Origin: an uncultured Lachnospiraceae bacterium
GTDB lineage: Bacteria > Bacillota > Clostridia > Lachnospirales > Lachnospiraceae
NCBI GenBank assembly: GCA_910589385.1
Contig: CAJUTU010000042.1
Coordinates: 15,391-28,178, forward strand
Reading direction: 5' to 3'
Length of the DNA: 12,788 bases
The position numbers were made by a program, and so were the translations under genes. The notes beneath the pieces were generated by a model. That model had not been told where the DNA came from. It was given only the letters and a program-made list of their open reading frames with translations, and searched no databases. Below, piece by piece: positions 1 to 6,980 of this stretch. Every line of letters begins with the position of its first letter. The first letter of the stretch is position 1.

Positions 1-2
1 AC

Positions 3-1469
3 GCCACACCGGAAAACGCTTCGCCAGAACAGCCTGCTGAAGATTCAGACACGGCCTCTGCAGATAAAAAGAGAATACCGATCAAAAAACTTGCCAAATA
101 CATTGGAGCCGGCGCTGCCGCTGTATTACTGCTTACATATCTGGGAGTCTCGTTTTTCTTCCAGGATCATTTTCTTTTTCATACTGTCATCAACGGGCAG
201 GATTTTTCCTGCAAGACAACAGAAGATGCACATGCATTCTTCGCTGAACAGGCAGCTGCCTATACATTAGAAATCCTAGAAAGCGGCGGAAAGACGGAAC
301 GCATCCAGGGAAAAGAGATTTCCATGGACTGGGATGACAATCTAAAGCTGGATTATATCCTAGATAAGCAAAATGCATTTGCATGGCCTTTGGAATTTTT
401 TAAGGAAAAATCAGAAGAGGTTGTTTTTAGGGTATCCTGTGATGAAGCTGCCCTGTCAAAAAAGGTGGATACTTTGGATGCAGTAACGAAAGAACCCATT
501 CCGCCTCAGTCTGCATATCCAAAATTTGATGGAAATGCATTTGTCATTGAGCCTGAAATCTACGGGACCGCTTTGGACGCGGAAAAGCTGAAGGAAAAAG
601 TCCTGCAGTTTACACTGGATCTGAAGGAAACCATGGATCTGCAGGAAGAAGGCTTTTATGAAAAACCTAAATATACCACAGAATCGGAAGAAATGTTACA
701 AATCTGTAAAAAGCTGAATGATTACTGCCGGGCAAGTATCACTTATGAGATGGATACGCCTGTGGTCGTGGATAAAGCGTTGATTTCTACCTGGCTGTCC
801 GTGGATGACAATCTCAATGTCACTCTGGATGAAGAGGCTGTGCGCAGCTGGATCCTGGAATTCGACGCCCGGTATGATACCCTTGGCGCCACCAGGCCTC
901 TGACTACGCCTGCTGGTAAAGCAACCGAGGTATCCGGCGGAACCTACGGCTGGTCTATCAATGAGGATGAGGAATACGCTGCCCTTTTGAACAGTATCAG
1001 AAACGGAGAGGTTTTGACCAGAGCAGTTTCCTATGGACAGACCGCAGCATCCCACGCACCACAGGACTGGGGCAATACTTTCCTGGAGGTAGACCTGACC
1101 ACCCAGCATATGTGGTACTTAAGAGACGGCGCCGTTGTCTTTGAAAGTGATGTCGTGACAGGAAGCACGCCCGGCGGCATGGGCACTCCTGCCGGGGTAT
1201 ATACGATTTTGGAAAAGCTGTCTCCCACGATTCTTGTCGGAAACATTGTTCCCGAAACCGGAAAACCAGAATACCGGACTCCTGTTGATTTCTGGATGCG
1301 TGTGACTTATAGCGGCATCGGCTTCCATGACGCGACCTGGCAGCCGGCATTCGGCGGAGACGTCTACCTCTGGAACGGCTCCCATGGCTGCATCAATATG
1401 CCATACTACAATGCGCAGGAGCTTTATTCTATTATTGATATCGGACTTCCAGTGGTCATACATTACTAA
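3..1469 (+). CDS. Membrane-anchored L,D-transpeptidase (YkuD domain), 5' end outside window
   Basis: Cross-links peptidoglycan stem peptides (3-3 links) outside the membrane, or attaches them to other partners. The frame is open from base 3, so the ATG at 324 is internal and the true start lies left of the window; 488 residues are visible. In order: a charged cytoplasmic stretch (about 1-29), one hydrophobic membrane segment (about 31-53), two regions resembling the putative peptidoglycan-binding type-4 domain found in this family (about 65-215 and 220-350), and a C-terminal YkuD catalytic domain (about 360-488). The catalytic signature is clear: His442 in GFHDATW, then SHGCIN at 460-465 with the nucleophile Cys463 (codon 1389-1391). 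A Gly/Pro-rich VTGSTPGGMGTP segment precedes it, as is usual in the family. It converges with the YitT gene. No U-tract terminator was seen directly after its stop. Family assignment is firm; the substrate is inferred. Confidence 0.93.
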   Translation, partial: ATPENASPEQPAEDSDTASADKKRIPIKKLAKYIGAGAAAVLLLTYLGVSFFFQDHFLFHTVINGQDFSCKTTEDAHAFFAEQAAAYTLEILESGGKTERIQGKEISMDWDDNLKLDYILDKQNAFAWPLEFFKEKSEEVVFRVSCDEAALSKKVDTLDAVTKEPIPPQSAYPKFDGNAFVIEPEIYGTALDAEKLKEKVLQFTLDLKETMDLQEEGFYEKPKYTTESEEMLQICKKLNDYCRASITYEMDTPVVVDKALISTWLSVDDNLNVTLDEEAVRSWILEFDARYDTLGATRPLTTPAGKATEVSGGTYGWSINEDEEYAALLNSIRNGEVLTRAVSYGQTAASHAPQDWGNTFLEVDLTTQHMWYLRDGAVVFESDVVTGSTPGGMGTPAGVYTILEKLSPTILVGNIVPETGKPEYRTPVDFWMRVTYSGIGFHDATWQPAFGGDVYLWNGSHGCINMPYYNAQELYSIIDIGLPVVIHY

Positions 1470-1541
1470 AAATCTGACATAGAAATACCTAAATCAGTAT
1501 TCTGCCATTCTAAGCAAAAAATTGTTATTAAGGATTTAAAT

Positions 1542-1599
1542 CAAAAACTGCCATGTAAACGATTTTCTTCATTAAAAGCAAAATCATTTACATGGCAGT
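1542..1599 (-). terminator. Long inverted repeat, likely terminator of the YitT gene
   Basis: A 20-nt arm at 1547-1566 pairs with 1580-1599 (19 of 20 positions, one C-A mismatch) around a 13-nt loop. Read leftward, the stem is followed by TTTTTGATTT, which fits rho-independent termination of the YitT gene that ends at 1672. Read rightward, the stem is followed by CATCTCAC without a U-tract, so it is a poor terminator for the L,D-transpeptidase gene. The rest of the 1470-1671 spacer shows nothing recognisable. Confidence 0.72.
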
Positions 1600-1671
1600 C
1601 ATCTCACAAACCATCTATGGCAATATATCCCTTATACCTAAATGCCGCATGGTCAGGCGGCCGCCATTTGT

Positions 1672-2526
1672 CTATGCTTCTTTAAACCCTTCGCCCACAA
1701 CTTCATTAGATTCCATAATGACAATGAAACATTTGGGGTCTAATTCTTTCACCATTTTCCGGATAGAATACATCTGCTTATTATTGCAGGCACACATCAC
1801 AATCTCTTTTTTAGCTCCGGTGTAGCTGCCCCTCCCCGTCAGGATCGTAGCACCGCGGCCGATATATTCATCAATTTTGGCCGCCACCTCCTGCCCTTTA
1901 TCTGTCACGATAAATGTCATCTTTCCAGAATCAATGCCATACATGATCTTATCGATCACGACAGTCAACAGATAGGAAATGATCAGTCCATAAATGGTCG
2001 CGTCGATATCCTGGAAGATCACGCCGCCCAGCAGGACAATCGCACAATCCAGCACAAATACGATCCTTCCAAGAGAAATATGGGGCTTCTTTGCGCGGAT
2101 GGACATGGATACAAAATCCATCCCTCCGGTAGAAGAGCTGTTCATAAAGATCAATGCGTAACCCAAGCCGGAAAAAATCCCTGTGCAGATTGCCGCCAGC
2201 ATCCTGTCCCCGGAATACACCGGAAACATTGGGACAATATAGTCTGTAATCATAGATGTGATCACAACAGAACGGACAGACCGGACGAAAAACTCCCGTC
2301 CTAATGTTTTATAGCAGCTCACTGCGATCGGAATATTTAAAAGGATCGTTGCAAAACCAATAGGCACGCCGCAAAGCCTGTATAATATCAGCGCAATACC
2401 AGAAACTCCAGCCAACGGAAATTCTGCATTTGCCGCAAAATTGTAAATTCCTGCCCCGATTAAAATTCCGCCCATTATATCAATAAAAAGGTCATACCAC
2501 AGCCTTTTCCAATTCAGTTTTTTCAT
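1672..2526 (-). CDS. YitT family (DUF2179) membrane protein
   Basis: A polytopic membrane protein of the YitT/DUF161-DUF2179 family, widespread in Firmicutes; its substrate is unknown and a transport role is only suspected. The 284 residues fall into an N-terminal half with about five hydrophobic segments (roughly 15-33, 38-72, 85-103, 108-130, 155-195) and a soluble C-terminal DUF2179 domain (about 203-280). That domain carries the family's GRGSYTG motif (231-237) and ends in an acidic stretch. The ATG at 2526 was chosen over an upstream ATG at 2574 because GAGAGGG lies 9 nt before it and the MKKLNWKRL start fits the family; the 16 extra residues would be hydrophilic and unlike the family. 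The gene follows clpB in the same direction, but an 18-bp hairpin and a candidate promoter separate them, so it is probably its own unit. Confidence 0.9.
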   Translation of the reverse strand: MKKLNWKRLWYDLFIDIMGGILIGAGIYNFAANAEFPLAGVSGIALILYRLCGVPIGFATILLNIPIAVSCYKTLGREFFVRSVRSVVITSMITDYIVPMFPVYSGDRMLAAICTGIFSGLGYALIFMNSSSTGGMDFVSMSIRAKKPHISLGRIVFVLDCAIVLLGGVIFQDIDATIYGLIISYLLTVVIDKIMYGIDSGKMTFIVTDKGQEVAAKIDEYIGRGATILTGRGSYTGAKKEIVMCACNNKQMYSIRKMVKELDPKCFIVIMESNEVVGEGFKEA

Positions 2527-2564
2527 ATTCTTTTTCCCTCTCGCTCTGTTTTCATAGGTTCTAT

Positions 2565-2573
2565 ATTCTATCA
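2565..2573 (-). promoter_or_regulatory. Candidate extended -10 promoter of the YitT gene
   Basis: On the minus strand TGATAGAAT matches the extended -10 form TGnTATAAT in 8 of 9 positions counting n. No good -35 box lies 17 nt upstream, as is common for extended -10 promoters. Transcription would begin near 2558, about 32 nt before the ATG, downstream of the clpB terminator. The same nine bases occur upstream of typA at 10772-10780. Confidence 0.4.
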
Positions 2574-2628
2574 TTCACAGATCCATTTCTTTTATCCGCA
2601 TCCAAGCTGTAAACTTTCAATGACCAAA

Positions 2629-2672
2629 GAACTGTATGAAAATAACTTGACCGGGTTATTTTCATACAGTTC
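2629..2672 (-). terminator. Perfect 18-bp hairpin after clpB
   Basis: Arms 2629-2646 and 2655-2672 are exact reverse complements around an 8-nt loop (TTGACCGG on the plus strand). It lies 31 nt past the clpB stop. The U-tract is weak: the minus strand continues TTTGG after the final C of the stem. Placement and stability favour a terminator or 3'-end stabiliser for clpB; the A/T-rich stem is less GC-rich than usual. Confidence 0.62.
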
Positions 2673-2702
2673 CTAAATTTCTAAATTACTTTTCTTCTTT
2701 TC

Positions 2703-5288
2703 TCAATGTGAGCAATGTGCATCCAGCTTTCCGTCTGTCACATCAATGACAATGGTATCTCCTCTGCCTACATTTCCTGCCAGTATCAATTTCGCCGCCA
2801 GCGTCTCTACATTTTTCTGTAGATAACGCTTTAACGGCCTTGCGCCATACATCGGATCATAGCCGCCTTCCACGATAAAGCTCTTGGCCGCGTTTGTCAG
2901 ATCAATGGACAATTCCTTCTCTGAAAGCCGCTGATTAACATCCGCCACCAGCAGATCAATAATTCCGTCAATGTTGGATTTGGTCAGAGGCTTGAACATA
3001 ATAATCTCATCCAGACGGTTTAAAAATTCCGGACGGAAATGTGCCCGCAGGTCATTCATGACCATAGACTGGCTTTCCTCTGTCAGAGTTCCGTCCTCCT
3101 GGATCCCTTCCAGCAGATAATGTGCTCCGATATTGGAGGTCATGATCAAAATGGTATTCTTAAAGTCCACCGTACGGCCCTGGGAATCGGTAATACGCCC
3201 GTCATCCAACACCTGTAAGAGCACATTGAATACATCTGGATGGGCCTTTTCCACTTCATCAAACAGTACCACCGAATAAGGTTTTCTGCGGACTGCCTCG
3301 GTAAGCTGGCCGCCCTCATCATACCCCACATATCCCGGAGGCGCTCCGATTAGACGGGATACCGAATATTTCTCCATGTATTCGCTCATATCAATCCGAA
3401 CCATGTTGTTTTCATCGTCAAACAGACTCTGGGCCAATGCTTTTGCCAGTTCCGTCTTCCCCACCCCGGTAGGTCCGAGGAACAGGAAGGAGCCGATCGG
3501 TTTGGACGGATCCTTAATGCCTGCCTTGGAGCGGATGATTGCTTCTGTCACCAGTTCCACGCCTTCATTCTGTCCGATGACCCGCTTATGCAGTTCCTCT
3601 CCCAGATGAAGTGTCTTGCTGCGTTCACTTTCATTTAATTTTGCCACCGGGATCCCGGTCCATCTGGAAATGATCCTTGCAATCTCTTCGTCTGTTACTG
3701 CCTCATGTACCAGAGCCAGCTCTTTCTCCTTAACACGTTCCTCTTCTGTCTCCAGCATCTTTTTCAGTTGGGGCAGACGTCCGTACTGCAGTTCCGCTGC
3801 CTTATTCAGATCATAATCCTGCTGGGCTTTCTGGATTTCCTTGTTGACCTGCTCGATCTCCTCACGGATTTTCTGTACCCTCTCCACAGAAGCCTTTTCA
3901 TTGTCCCACTGTGCTTTCTTGCCGGAAAATTCTTCCCGCAGCTCTGCCAGTTCTTCCTGAAGATGTACCAGCCGTTCCTGGCTTAATCGGTCGTCTTCTT
4001 TTTTCAGCGCTTCCTCTTCAATCTCAAGCTGCATTACCCGGCGGCTCAGTTCATCCAGCTCTGTGGGCATGGAGTCCAGCTCTGTCTTGATCAAGGCGCA
4101 GGCTTCATCCACCAGGTCGATCGCCTTATCTGGAAGGAACCTGTCGGAAATGTACCGGTGTGACAGCATGGCTGCCGCCACTAAGGCGCTGTCAGTAATC
4201 TTCACGCCATGAAAAACTTCATATCGTTCTTTCAGGCCGCGCAAAATGGAAATCGCGTCTTCCACTGTCGGCTCTTCTACCATCACCGGCTGGAAACGAC
4301 GCTCTAATGCAGCGTCCTTCTCAATATACTGACGGTATTCGTCCAACGTCGTGGCGCCGATACAATGCAGCTCGCCGCGTGCAAGCATAGGCTTTAACAT
4401 ATTTCCCGCATCCATTGCGCCGTCCGTCTTGCCTGCGCCTACAATGGTATGGAGCTCATCAATAAACAGGATGATCCTGCCGTCGCTGTTCTTCACTTCC
4501 TCCAATACGGCTTTTAAGCGTTCCTCAAATTCTCCGCGGTATTTTGCTCCCGCAACCAGAGCGCCCATATCCAGAGAGAAAATCGTCTTTTCTTTCAGTC
4601 CTTCCGGTACATCCCCTTTTACGATCCGCTGGGCAAGCCCTTCCACAACCGCAGTCTTACCTACGCCAGGTTCTCCGATCAGCACAGGGTTGTTTTTGGT
4701 CTTTCGAGACAGGATGCGGATCACATTCCGGATTTCCTCGTCACGTCCGATGACCGGATCCAGCTTCTGGTCTCTGGCACGTTCCACCAGATCCTGGCCG
4801 TATTTGTTCAATGTATCGTAAGTGGCTTCCGGGTTATCGCTGGTCACCCGCTGATTTCCCCGGACAGAGGATAATGCCTGGAGAAAACCTTCCCGGCTGA
4901 TCCCCATTTCCTGATAAAATGTTTTCATATCACGGCTTGCATATTTCAAAAGGGCAAGAAACAAATGCTCTACAGAAACGTACTCATCTCCCATCTGCCC
5001 GGCTTCGTCCTCTGCATGGATCAGTACATTATTCAAATCCTGTCCCACATAAACCTTGCCGCCCTGCACCTTCGGACGTTTGTCAAGCATCTCCTCCACG
5101 CGGTTCACCACATAAGATGCCTGGAAACCCATTTTCTCCAGTAATTTTAAGATCAGACTGTCATCCTGGGTGATCAGTGCATAGAGCAAATGTTCCTGCA
5201 CGATCTCCTGATTGCCGTAATCGTAAGCCAGTTTCTCACAAGACTGCACTGCCTGCAGGGAATTCTGCGTAAATTTATTTATATTCAT
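2703..5288 (-). CDS. clpB: ClpB, ATP-dependent protein disaggregase
   Basis: Hexameric cytosolic AAA+ chaperone that extracts polypeptides from aggregates together with DnaK. The 861 residues match full-length ClpB. Visible domains: Clp N-terminal repeat domain (1-145); first AAA+ module with Walker A GEPGVGKT (205-212), pore loop KYRG (249-252) and Walker B LFIDELH (274-280); a coiled-coil middle domain (about 402-525), which separates ClpB from ClpC and ClpA; second module with Walker A GPTGVGKT (605-612), pore loop GYVG (652-655) and Walker B VVLFDEVEK (673-681); and a C-terminal D2 small domain. There is no IGF/L-type loop for ClpP that I can see, which fits a disaggregase. The ATG at 5288 has AGGAGG 7 nt upstream. 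The protein ends DAHCSH, an unusual Cys/His tip. A CIRCE operator precedes it, so HrcA heat-shock control is likely. Confidence 0.98.
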   Translation of the reverse strand: MNINKFTQNSLQAVQSCEKLAYDYGNQEIVQEHLLYALITQDDSLILKLLEKMGFQASYVVNRVEEMLDKRPKVQGGKVYVGQDLNNVLIHAEDEAGQMGDEYVSVEHLFLALLKYASRDMKTFYQEMGISREGFLQALSSVRGNQRVTSDNPEATYDTLNKYGQDLVERARDQKLDPVIGRDEEIRNVIRILSRKTKNNPVLIGEPGVGKTAVVEGLAQRIVKGDVPEGLKEKTIFSLDMGALVAGAKYRGEFEERLKAVLEEVKNSDGRIILFIDELHTIVGAGKTDGAMDAGNMLKPMLARGELHCIGATTLDEYRQYIEKDAALERRFQPVMVEEPTVEDAISILRGLKERYEVFHGVKITDSALVAAAMLSHRYISDRFLPDKAIDLVDEACALIKTELDSMPTELDELSRRVMQLEIEEEALKKEDDRLSQERLVHLQEELAELREEFSGKKAQWDNEKASVERVQKIREEIEQVNKEIQKAQQDYDLNKAAELQYGRLPQLKKMLETEEERVKEKELALVHEAVTDEEIARIISRWTGIPVAKLNESERSKTLHLGEELHKRVIGQNEGVELVTEAIIRSKAGIKDPSKPIGSFLFLGPTGVGKTELAKALAQSLFDDENNMVRIDMSEYMEKYSVSRLIGAPPGYVGYDEGGQLTEAVRRKPYSVVLFDEVEKAHPDVFNVLLQVLDDGRITDSQGRTVDFKNTILIMTSNIGAHYLLEGIQEDGTLTEESQSMVMNDLRAHFRPEFLNRLDEIIMFKPLTKSNIDGIIDLLVADVNQRLSEKELSIDLTNAAKSFIVEGGYDPMYGARPLKRYLQKNVETLAAKLILAGNVGRGDTIVIDVTDGKLDAHCSH

Positions 5289-5309
5289 GCTAAAACCTCC
5301 TCTTATACT

Positions 5310-5368
5310 GAGTATGCCCGGAAATGGATTGCTTCTGTATCCTGGCGCTTAAATTTCCAGAAATACTC
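5310..5368 (-). other. Structured 5' leader of clpB mRNA
   Basis: Two nested complementary pairs lie in the untranslated leader: GAGTAT (5310-5315) with ATACTC (5363-5368), and GGAAAT (5320-5325) with ATTTCC (5353-5358). Symmetric 4-nt internal loops separate them, and a small GGAT/ATCC hairpin (5326-5329 with 5339-5342) sits inside. The AGGAGG ribosome binding site (5296-5301) lies just outside the structure and is not covered by it. The role is unknown; mRNA stabilisation or thermal effects on translation are guesses. Confidence 0.4.
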
Positions 5369-5401
5369 TGAATGATGTTTGATTGTTCTATTGACAATAT
5401 A

Positions 5402-5430
5402 ACAATAGCAGAAGTTGTTAGCACTGTCAA
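5402..5430 (-). promoter_or_regulatory. clpB promoter (sigma-A type)
   Basis: On the minus strand TTGACA (5430-5425) is followed after exactly 17 nt by TATTGT (5407-5402). The -35 box is a perfect consensus and lies inside the CIRCE element, so HrcA bound there would block RNA polymerase. The start site would be near 5395, giving a leader of about 105 nt. Confidence 0.65.
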
Positions 5431-5444
5431 TAGTCGAGTGCTAA
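5418..5444. promoter_or_regulatory. CIRCE operator (HrcA binding site)
   Basis: TTAGCACTG (5418-5426), a 9-nt spacer, and GAGTGCTAA (5436-5444). The CIRCE consensus is TTAGCACTC-N9-GAGTGCTAA, so 17 of 18 arm positions match; the one change (C to G at 5426) is what creates the TTGACA -35 box on the minus strand. HrcA represses genes behind CIRCE until heat shock. It is placed to control clpB, the only gene starting downstream of it. Confidence 0.93.
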
Positions 5445-5484
5445 TTTTGTGTAAAACTATTCTTTTTCTGTTCTCTCTGGCCTG

Positions 5485-6261
5485 TCACTCAGCCATTCCT
5501 CCAGCCACCCACCGGTATGGTATTGTCCCGCCAAATAAATCCAATGCACTCCCTATCGTAAAATCAAGCCTTCCGTCGCTGATCCGGCGAAAGTATTCCA
5601 AATCTTCTTTACTTCCAATCCCTCCGGCATATGTCATATCTGTTCCTCCCCAATCTGCCAGAAGCCGCACCAGTTCTTCTTCCACTCCGGATGCCTTACC
5701 TTCAACATCCACGCCGTGGATCAGAAATTCATCACATTCTCCTGCCAGCAGATCCAATCTTTCTTTGTCCAGTTTTACCTTGGTAAATGTCTGCCAGCGG
5801 TCCGTCACTATATAATATTCTCCGTCACGTTTCCTGCAGCTTAAATCCAAAACAATATGTTCCTTCCCTACGGCTGCTTTTAATTTTTCTAAATTTTCTT
5901 TCTGGAACAGGCCGTTTTGGAACACGTAGGATGTAACGATCACATGGCTGGCGCCCGCCTCCAGATACCCACCTGCATTTTCCGCCGTGATCCCGCCCCC
6001 TATCTGCATACCGCCAGGATACGCTTCGAGGGCTGACAGAGCCTGCTGTCTGTCTGCGTCATAGTAAGAGGAGTCTTTTGCGTTGAGCAGGATAATATGG
6101 CCTCCTTTCAGCCCGTCCTGACAATACATCCGTGCGTAATAAGCCGCGTCCAGTTCAGAGGCAAAATTTGTCTCTGCCTGGTCTTTTGTATCACTAAGGC
6201 TGCCCCCTATAATCTGTTTCACTTTTCCATTATGTATATCAATACAAGGTCTAAACTTCAT
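5485..6261 (-). CDS. hisA: HisA, eukaryotic type (ProFAR isomerase, histidine biosynthesis)
   Basis: Isomerises ProFAR to PRFAR, the fourth step of histidine synthesis, in a (beta/alpha)8 barrel. The 258-residue protein opens KFRPCIDIHNGKVKQI, which resembles yeast HIS6 rather than the typical bacterial start with a PAIDLxxG motif. Supporting sites: Asp8 in CIDIH as one catalytic acid, Asp139 in VLDLSCRK as the probable second, and phosphate-binding loops GGGI (88-91) and AGGIGS (212-217). The ATG at 6261 was chosen because GGAG lies 6 nt upstream; a longer frame starts at TTG 6273 without a suitable ribosome binding site. No other his gene is in the window, so this is an orphan relative to its pathway. 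The gene before it ends at a good terminator, and no clear terminator separates it from clpB, so some read-through into clpB is possible. Family confidence is high; the eukaryotic-type label rests on remembered motif patterns. Confidence 0.92.
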   Translation of the reverse strand: MKFRPCIDIHNGKVKQIIGGSLSDTKDQAETNFASELDAAYYARMYCQDGLKGGHIILLNAKDSSYYDADRQQALSALEAYPGGMQIGGGITAENAGGYLEAGASHVIVTSYVFQNGLFQKENLEKLKAAVGKEHIVLDLSCRKRDGEYYIVTDRWQTFTKVKLDKERLDLLAGECDEFLIHGVDVEGKASGVEEELVRLLADWGGTDMTYAGGIGSKEDLEYFRRISDGRLDFTIGSALDLFGGTIPYRWVAGGMAE

Positions 6262-6303
6262 CTTCTGCTCCAATCTATAGAAAAATCACATCTCCCATTT
6301 AGC

Positions 6304-6332
6304 ATAATAAATCATGATCAAGCGCCTGATAA
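6304..6332 (-). promoter_or_regulatory. Candidate promoter of hisA
   Basis: Minus strand TTATCA (6332-6327), 17 nt, TATTAT (6309-6304). The -10 box is good and the -35 box moderate. It sits between the lipoprotein terminator and the hisA start, giving a leader of about 36 nt. Confidence 0.4.
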
Positions 6333-6361
6333 GATTGTATTTCTTCCTTAAATAAGAATAT

Positions 6362-6396
6362 CAGAAAAAGGAGCCGTTACCAACAATGCGGCTCCT
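6362..6396 (-). terminator. Rho-independent terminator of the lipoprotein gene
   Basis: AGGAGCCG (6369-6376) pairs perfectly with CGGCTCCT (6389-6396) around a 12-nt loop. Read leftward, the GC-rich 8-bp stem is followed at once by TTTTCTGA (the stem's last T adds a fifth). This is the clearest canonical terminator in the window and ends the transcript of the gene at 6435. Confidence 0.88.
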
Positions 6397-6434
6397 GATC
6401 CTGCACAATCTTCCAAAATACTTTCTACGGTTCC

Positions 6435-6833
6435 TTACCGATTATTTGTATCATCATCCAGCATATCATCAACGCCGTCCCTTACATCGTCCACAGCGTC
6501 GTCAATCAGACCGTTTCCATTGTCTTTGTCGTTGATGGTATCATCAGACGCATTGTTATTAGAATCATTGCTCCCTGTTCCTTTGTTGTTGGAACTGTTC
6601 GTACCATTTCCAGTGTTCTTATTGGTACTATTATTATTTGTAGTCCCATTATTCTTGCTGTTATTGGTACTGTTGTTTCCGCCTCCGGTCGCATCATTCA
6701 TGTTTCTATCGGTGCTATTTGTATCCGTCTGCTCTGCGCCATTGTCTGCATCGTTGTTGTTCCCACAGGCGGTCATATTTCCAATAACGCCTGTACACAT
6801 CATTAATAAAAGAAGCTTCTTATATTTTTTCAT
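6435..6833 (-). CDS. Asn/Asp/Thr-rich putative lipoprotein
   Basis: Function unknown. The 132-residue product starts MKKYKK, has a hydrophobic core (7-18) and a lipobox-like MTAC with Cys23 as the expected lipidated residue; Met at -3 is atypical but tolerated in some lipoproteins. Residues 24-105 are low complexity, dominated by Asn, Ser, Thr, Gly and Asp, and would be disordered and flexible. The C-terminal part (about 108-128, GLIDDAVDDVRDGVDDML) is acidic with hydrophobic residues spaced as in an amphipathic helix. It may be a surface-tethered spacer with a small terminal contact element, but this is inference. GGGAG lies 7 nt and GAGG 4 nt before the ATG. It lies 147 nt past fbp and has its own candidate promoter and a strong terminator, so it is probably monocistronic. 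Confidence 0.82.
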   Translation of the reverse strand: MKKYKKLLLLMMCTGVIGNMTACGNNNDADNGAEQTDTNSTDRNMNDATGGGNNSTNNSKNNGTTNNNSTNKNTGNGTNSSNNKGTGSNDSNNNASDDTINDKDNGNGLIDDAVDDVRDGVDDMLDDDTNNR

Positions 6834-6870
6834 AGTTCCTCTCCCTTTCCATAATAATTTTTATACCTGT

Positions 6871-6894
6871 AATATCTGTAGATTTTCAGATATT
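6871..6894. repeat. AATATCTG palindrome near the lipoprotein gene start
   Basis: AATATCTG (6871-6878) and CAGATATT (6887-6894) are perfect inverted repeats with an 8-nt spacer, immediately downstream of the candidate -10 box. A third direct copy of AATATCTGTA occurs at 6962-6971. The layout would suit an operator or an early-transcript hairpin; no known regulator was matched. Confidence 0.4.
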
Positions 6895-6895
6895 A

Positions 6896-6925
6896 TGTAT
6901 AGAAATATTTTCCAAAAAATTTCAA
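6896..6925 (-). promoter_or_regulatory. Candidate promoter of the lipoprotein gene
   Basis: Minus strand TTGAAA (6925-6920), 18 nt, TATACA (6901-6896), in very A/T-rich surroundings. Both boxes have 5 or 4 of 6 consensus bases. The leader would be about 55 nt and would begin with the AATATCTG palindrome. Confidence 0.4.
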
Positions 6926-6980
6926 TTACAGTTTTTTCATTTTATGGTAGAAAGAGGTAAGAATATCTGTATAAACCACA

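Noticed and set aside
4351..4821. Plus-strand open frame (156 codons)
   Set aside because: It is antisense to the first AAA+ module of clpB and shows no family features.
6262..6273. TTG start adding four residues to HisA
   Set aside because: There is no ribosome binding site at a suitable distance, whereas GGAG is 6 nt before the ATG at 6261.
6520..6960. Plus-strand frame rich in Leu, Val and Phe, looking like a membrane protein
   Set aside because: It is the complement of the Asn/Asp/Thr codon repeats of the lipoprotein gene; hydrophobic composition is expected from that complement.
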